Shown here: piece after piece, positions 24,873 to 26,815 of the stretch | How positions within the stretch are numbered: position 1 is the first letter of the stretch | Layout: each line of letters starts with the position of its first letter | Assembly (NCBI GenBank): GCA_910587735.1 | Contig: CAJUNT010000013.1 | Coordinates: 1-26,815 of the forward strand | Direction: 5' to 3' | DNA: 26,815 nt | DNA from: an uncultured Clostridia bacterium | Lineage (GTDB): Bacteria; Bacillota; Clostridia; Lachnospirales; Anaerotignaceae | The notes under the pieces: generated by a model | Database searches by the model: none | The model's input: the letters and a program-made list of their open reading frames with translations, nothing else | What the model was told of the DNA's origin: nothing | Translations under genes and position numbers: made by a program

Positions 24873-25880
24873 TTATTGAGCGTCTACTTTAGCCATATGT
24901 TGAATTAAATCAACAACTTTGTTGCTGTAACCCCACTCATTGTCATACCAAGAAACCAATTTTACAAAATTGTCATTCAATGCAATACCTGCTTTTGCAT
25001 CAAATATAGATGTATGAGAATCGCCTAAGAAATCGCTGGATACAACATCATCTTCTGTGTAATCCAATATACCTTTCATTGGACCTTCAGCAGCTTCTTT
25101 TACAGCAGCTTTAATTTCTTCATATGTTGCTGGTTTTTCAAGACGGCAAGTTAAATCTACAACAGAAACATCAATTGTAGGAACACGGAAAGACATACCT
25201 GTCAATTTGCCGTTCAATTCTGGTATAACTTTACCAACTGCTTTTGCAGCACCTGTGGAAGATGGAATAATGTTTGCAGATGCAGCACGTCCGCCTCTCC
25301 AGTCTTTTTTGGAAGGACCATCAACAGTTTTTTGTGTAGCTGTTGTAGAGTGAACTGTTGTCATAAGACCTTCTACAATGCCAAATTTATCATTGATAAC
25401 TTTGGACAAAGGAGCAAGACAATTTGTTGTACAAGAAGCGTTTGAAACAACTTTCATATCTTTAGTATATTTATCGTTGTTTACACCCATTACAAACATA
25501 GGAGCGTCAGCAGATGGAGCGGAAATAACAACTTTTTTAGCACCACCTGTAAAGTGAGCAGATGCTTTATCAGTTGTTGTAAATACGCCTGTGGATTCTA
25601 CAACATATTCAGCGCCTGCTGTTGCCCAAGGAATATCTTTAGGATCCATACAGTTGAATACTGTAACTTCTTTACCGTTTACAACCAATTTGTCGCCTTT
25701 TACTTCTATTGTGCCTGTAAAACGACCATGAGCAGAGTCATATCTCAGCATATATACCATATAATCTAAATCGATAAATGGGTCATTTACTGCAACAACC
25801 TGTAAATCTGTTCTTTCCAAAGATGCACGGAAAACAAGTCTACCGATACGTCCAAAACCATTAATACCTACTTTTACCAT
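24873..25880 (-). CDS. gapA: Glyceraldehyde-3-phosphate dehydrogenase
   Basis: 335 residues, full length. It oxidises glyceraldehyde 3-phosphate to 1,3-bisphosphoglycerate in glycolysis with NAD+. INGFGRIGR at 6-14 is the dinucleotide-binding start, Asp33 in VVAVNDP fits NAD preference, and the active site is SNASCTTNCLAPL with Cys150, backed by His177 in TTVHSTTATQKTVD. WRGGRAASANIIPSSTGAAK and WYDNEWGYS are intact. Several stretches (FIDLDYMVYMLRYDS, KAGIALNDNFVKLVSWYD) are close to the enterobacterial/eukaryotic class of the enzyme. GAGGAGG lies about 8 bases before the ATG. Base usage looks more selected than in its neighbours, as expected for a highly expressed gene. Confidence 0.97.
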   Translation of the reverse strand: MVKVGINGFGRIGRLVFRASLERTDLQVVAVNDPFIDLDYMVYMLRYDSAHGRFTGTIEVKGDKLVVNGKEVTVFNCMDPKDIPWATAGAEYVVESTGVFTTTDKASAHFTGGAKKVVISAPSADAPMFVMGVNNDKYTKDMKVVSNASCTTNCLAPLSKVINDKFGIVEGLMTTVHSTTATQKTVDGPSKKDWRGGRAASANIIPSSTGAAKAVGKVIPELNGKLTGMSFRVPTIDVSVVDLTCRLEKPATYEEIKAAVKEAAEGPMKGILDYTEDDVVSSDFLGDSHTSIFDAKAGIALNDNFVKLVSWYDNEWGYSNKVVDLIQHMAKVDAQ

Positions 25881-26201
25881 TTTTAAATTCCTCCTCTTTT
25901 CAAAAAACTGTATTGGTATATTTTGCTATACCTTTTACTTTTTTAGTATACCACAAATCATTTATTTAATAAACTACATTTATTATTTTTTTATTACAAT
26001 CAAATAGTAGCATATTGTAAACTTTTTTATTTTTTTGTCAAAATGCTTATAATTCAAAATATTTTTTATTATAATTCTGTTATAATTTAACAGTAAATTG
26101 CTATTGCTTGTTATTTTTGTTTTTTTATTTCATATAATTTGATAAAAAAATGGACAACTTTTTCTACTAAATTAATGTATGATATTTTATTTATCATAGT
26201 A
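25881..26201. other. Intergenic region upstream of gapA
   Basis: Holds the gapA promoter (25945-25973) and, inside the predicted leader, a small GGTATA/TATACC hairpin at 25915-25932. The part from 25974 to 26201 is very AT-rich, with no gene or clear structure. Confidence 0.5.
25945..25973 (-). promoter_or_regulatory. Promoter of gapA
   Basis: Minus-strand TATACT (-10) preceded by TGG as an extended -10, with TTTATT 17 bases upstream as a weak -35. Transcription would start about 55 bases before the ATG. Confidence 0.5.
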
Positions 26202-26238
26202 AATAGGGAACTTTTTCATATGCGAAAAGTTCCCTATT
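26202..26238 (-). terminator. 3' hairpin after the repeat-tail protein gene
   Basis: AATAGGGAACTTTT pairs with AAAAGTTCCCTATT. On the minus strand it reads GGGAACTTTTCGCATATG then AAAAAGTTCCC, closely matching the hairpin after the AraC-type gene. It lies about 50 bases past the stop at 26290. No strong U-run follows. Confidence 0.65.
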
Positions 26239-26289
26239 ATAAAGCAATTCTATTTTTTTATAATCATTCTCTATGACTTTGCAATGATA

Positions 26290-26815
26290 TTATTCTACAC
26301 CACTGTCACTATCCCCGTTACCAGAGTCACCACCGTCAGAGTCATCTTTACCAGTGCCATCATTTGGTTTTGTACTTTGGCTGATACTTGGTGTATTGTT
26401 ATTGCTTGCGTCACTGCTTGGTGTGTCGCTTGAAGTGTCAGAGTTATTCGTATCATCATTTGATGTATTTGTGTTGTCTGTGTTACTGTCACTTGTATCA
26501 CTGTCTGGTGTATTTGTGTTGTCTGTGTTCGTGTCACTTGTGTCACCATCTGGTGTTTCTGTGCTGTCTACGTTAGTGTTGCCTGTGTCACCGTCTGGTG
26601 TTTCTGTGCTGTCTACGTTAGTGTCGCCTGTGTCACCGTCTGGTGTTTCTGTACTATCTACATCAGTGTCATTTTTGTCACTGTCTGGTGTCTCTGTACT
26701 ATCTACATCAGTGTCATTTTTGTCACCGTCTGGTGTCTCTGTACTATCTACATCAGTGTCGCCTGTGTCACCGTCTGGTGTTTCTGTGCTGTCTACGTTA
26801 GTGTCGCCTGTGTCA
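26290..26815 (-). CDS. 3' end of a gene for a protein with an Asp/Thr-rich repeat tail (partial)
   Basis: An open minus-strand frame runs from the right edge to a TAA at 26290-26292, giving 174 residues with no start in the window. The first 120 residues are eight tandem copies of a 15-residue unit, consensus DTGDTNVDSTETPDG; the copies decay into Asp/Ser/Asn-rich sequence (DTNNSDTSSDTPSSD) and the protein ends DSDSGVE. The tail is strongly acidic, has no Cys, and lacks LPXTG or a membrane anchor. Such low-complexity tails are usual on exported or surface proteins of Gram-positives as linkers or stalks, but the functional domain lies outside the window. Overlapping ORFs in other frames are shadows of the repeat. 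Confidence 0.8.
   Translation of the reverse strand, partial: DTGDTNVDSTETPDGDTGDTDVDSTETPDGDKNDTDVDSTETPDSDKNDTDVDSTETPDGDTGDTNVDSTETPDGDTGNTNVDSTETPDGDTSDTNTDNTNTPDSDTSDSNTDNTNTSNDDTNNSDTSSDTPSSDASNNNTPSISQSTKPNDGTGKDDSDGGDSGNGDSDSGVE
26455..26814 (-). repeat. Eight tandem 45-bp coding repeats
   Basis: Exact 45-base period, boundaries at 26499, 26544, 26589, 26634, 26679, 26724, 26769 and 26814. Copies nearest the right edge are nearly identical; copies 7 and 8 towards the stop are the most diverged (DTSDTNTDNTNTPDS and similar). The array probably continues past the window. Confidence 0.9.

Noticed and set aside
26295..26815. CRISPR-like array or ORFs in other frames in the repeat region
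   Set aside because: The 45-base period has no spacers and is a multiple of three; the frame with stop at 26290 is open throughout and gives coherent 15-residue units. Other frames give His/Thr/Gln-rich or Cys/Leu-rich nonsense.

Overview
The window is AT-rich DNA with strong AGGAGG-type ribosome binding sites and short intergenic spacers. Its gene families (MsmK-type sugar importer, KdpDE-type two-component system, FMN transferase lipoprotein, a Clostridia-type LysA) point to an anaerobic Gram-positive of class Clostridia, probably Lachnospirales-like. This placement rests on protein style and base composition only.

Left half (about 480-15600): an oligosaccharide-use island. On the minus strand, reading from 10449 down to 480, lie a sugar-binding lipoprotein, two ABC permeases, an amylosucrase/sucrose-hydrolase-like GH13 enzyme, a GH36 alpha-galactosidase, a cytoplasmic protein joining a ParB-like domain to a BMP-type ligand-binding domain, and a small metallophosphoesterase. 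A divergent AraC-type regulator follows at 10996 (+), then a stand-alone MsmK-type ATPase (+), and convergent to it a GH31 alpha-glucosidase (-). The gene set fits import of raffinose-family sugars: the alpha-galactosidase would release galactose and leave sucrose for the GH13 enzyme, and the aldose epimerase at 22711 would feed galactose onward. The 546-base divergent regulatory region holds a palindrome placed like an activator site, a branched fold and a possible 21-codon ORF.

Middle (15642-19716): a minus-strand pair made of a small clostridial protein and a lipoprotein nuclease with a C-terminal Cys/His domain, then an ApbE lipoprotein and a diaminopimelate decarboxylase.

Right half (20015-26815): a short KdpD-like kinase with a KdpE-like regulator (no kdpFABC in view), a tandemly duplicated non-coding module, galM, an unrecognised zinc-finger protein, gapA, and the 3' end of a gene encoding an Asp/Thr-rich 15-residue repeat tail that runs off the right edge.

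The points most worth following up are the ParB-BMP fusion, the structured divergent region, the duplicated intergenic module with a covarying hairpin, and a family of 3' hairpins with a GC base and an A/T apex that lie just downstream of three unrelated genes, all in the sense orientation. No tRNA, rRNA, insertion sequence, CRISPR array or known riboswitch class was recognised.
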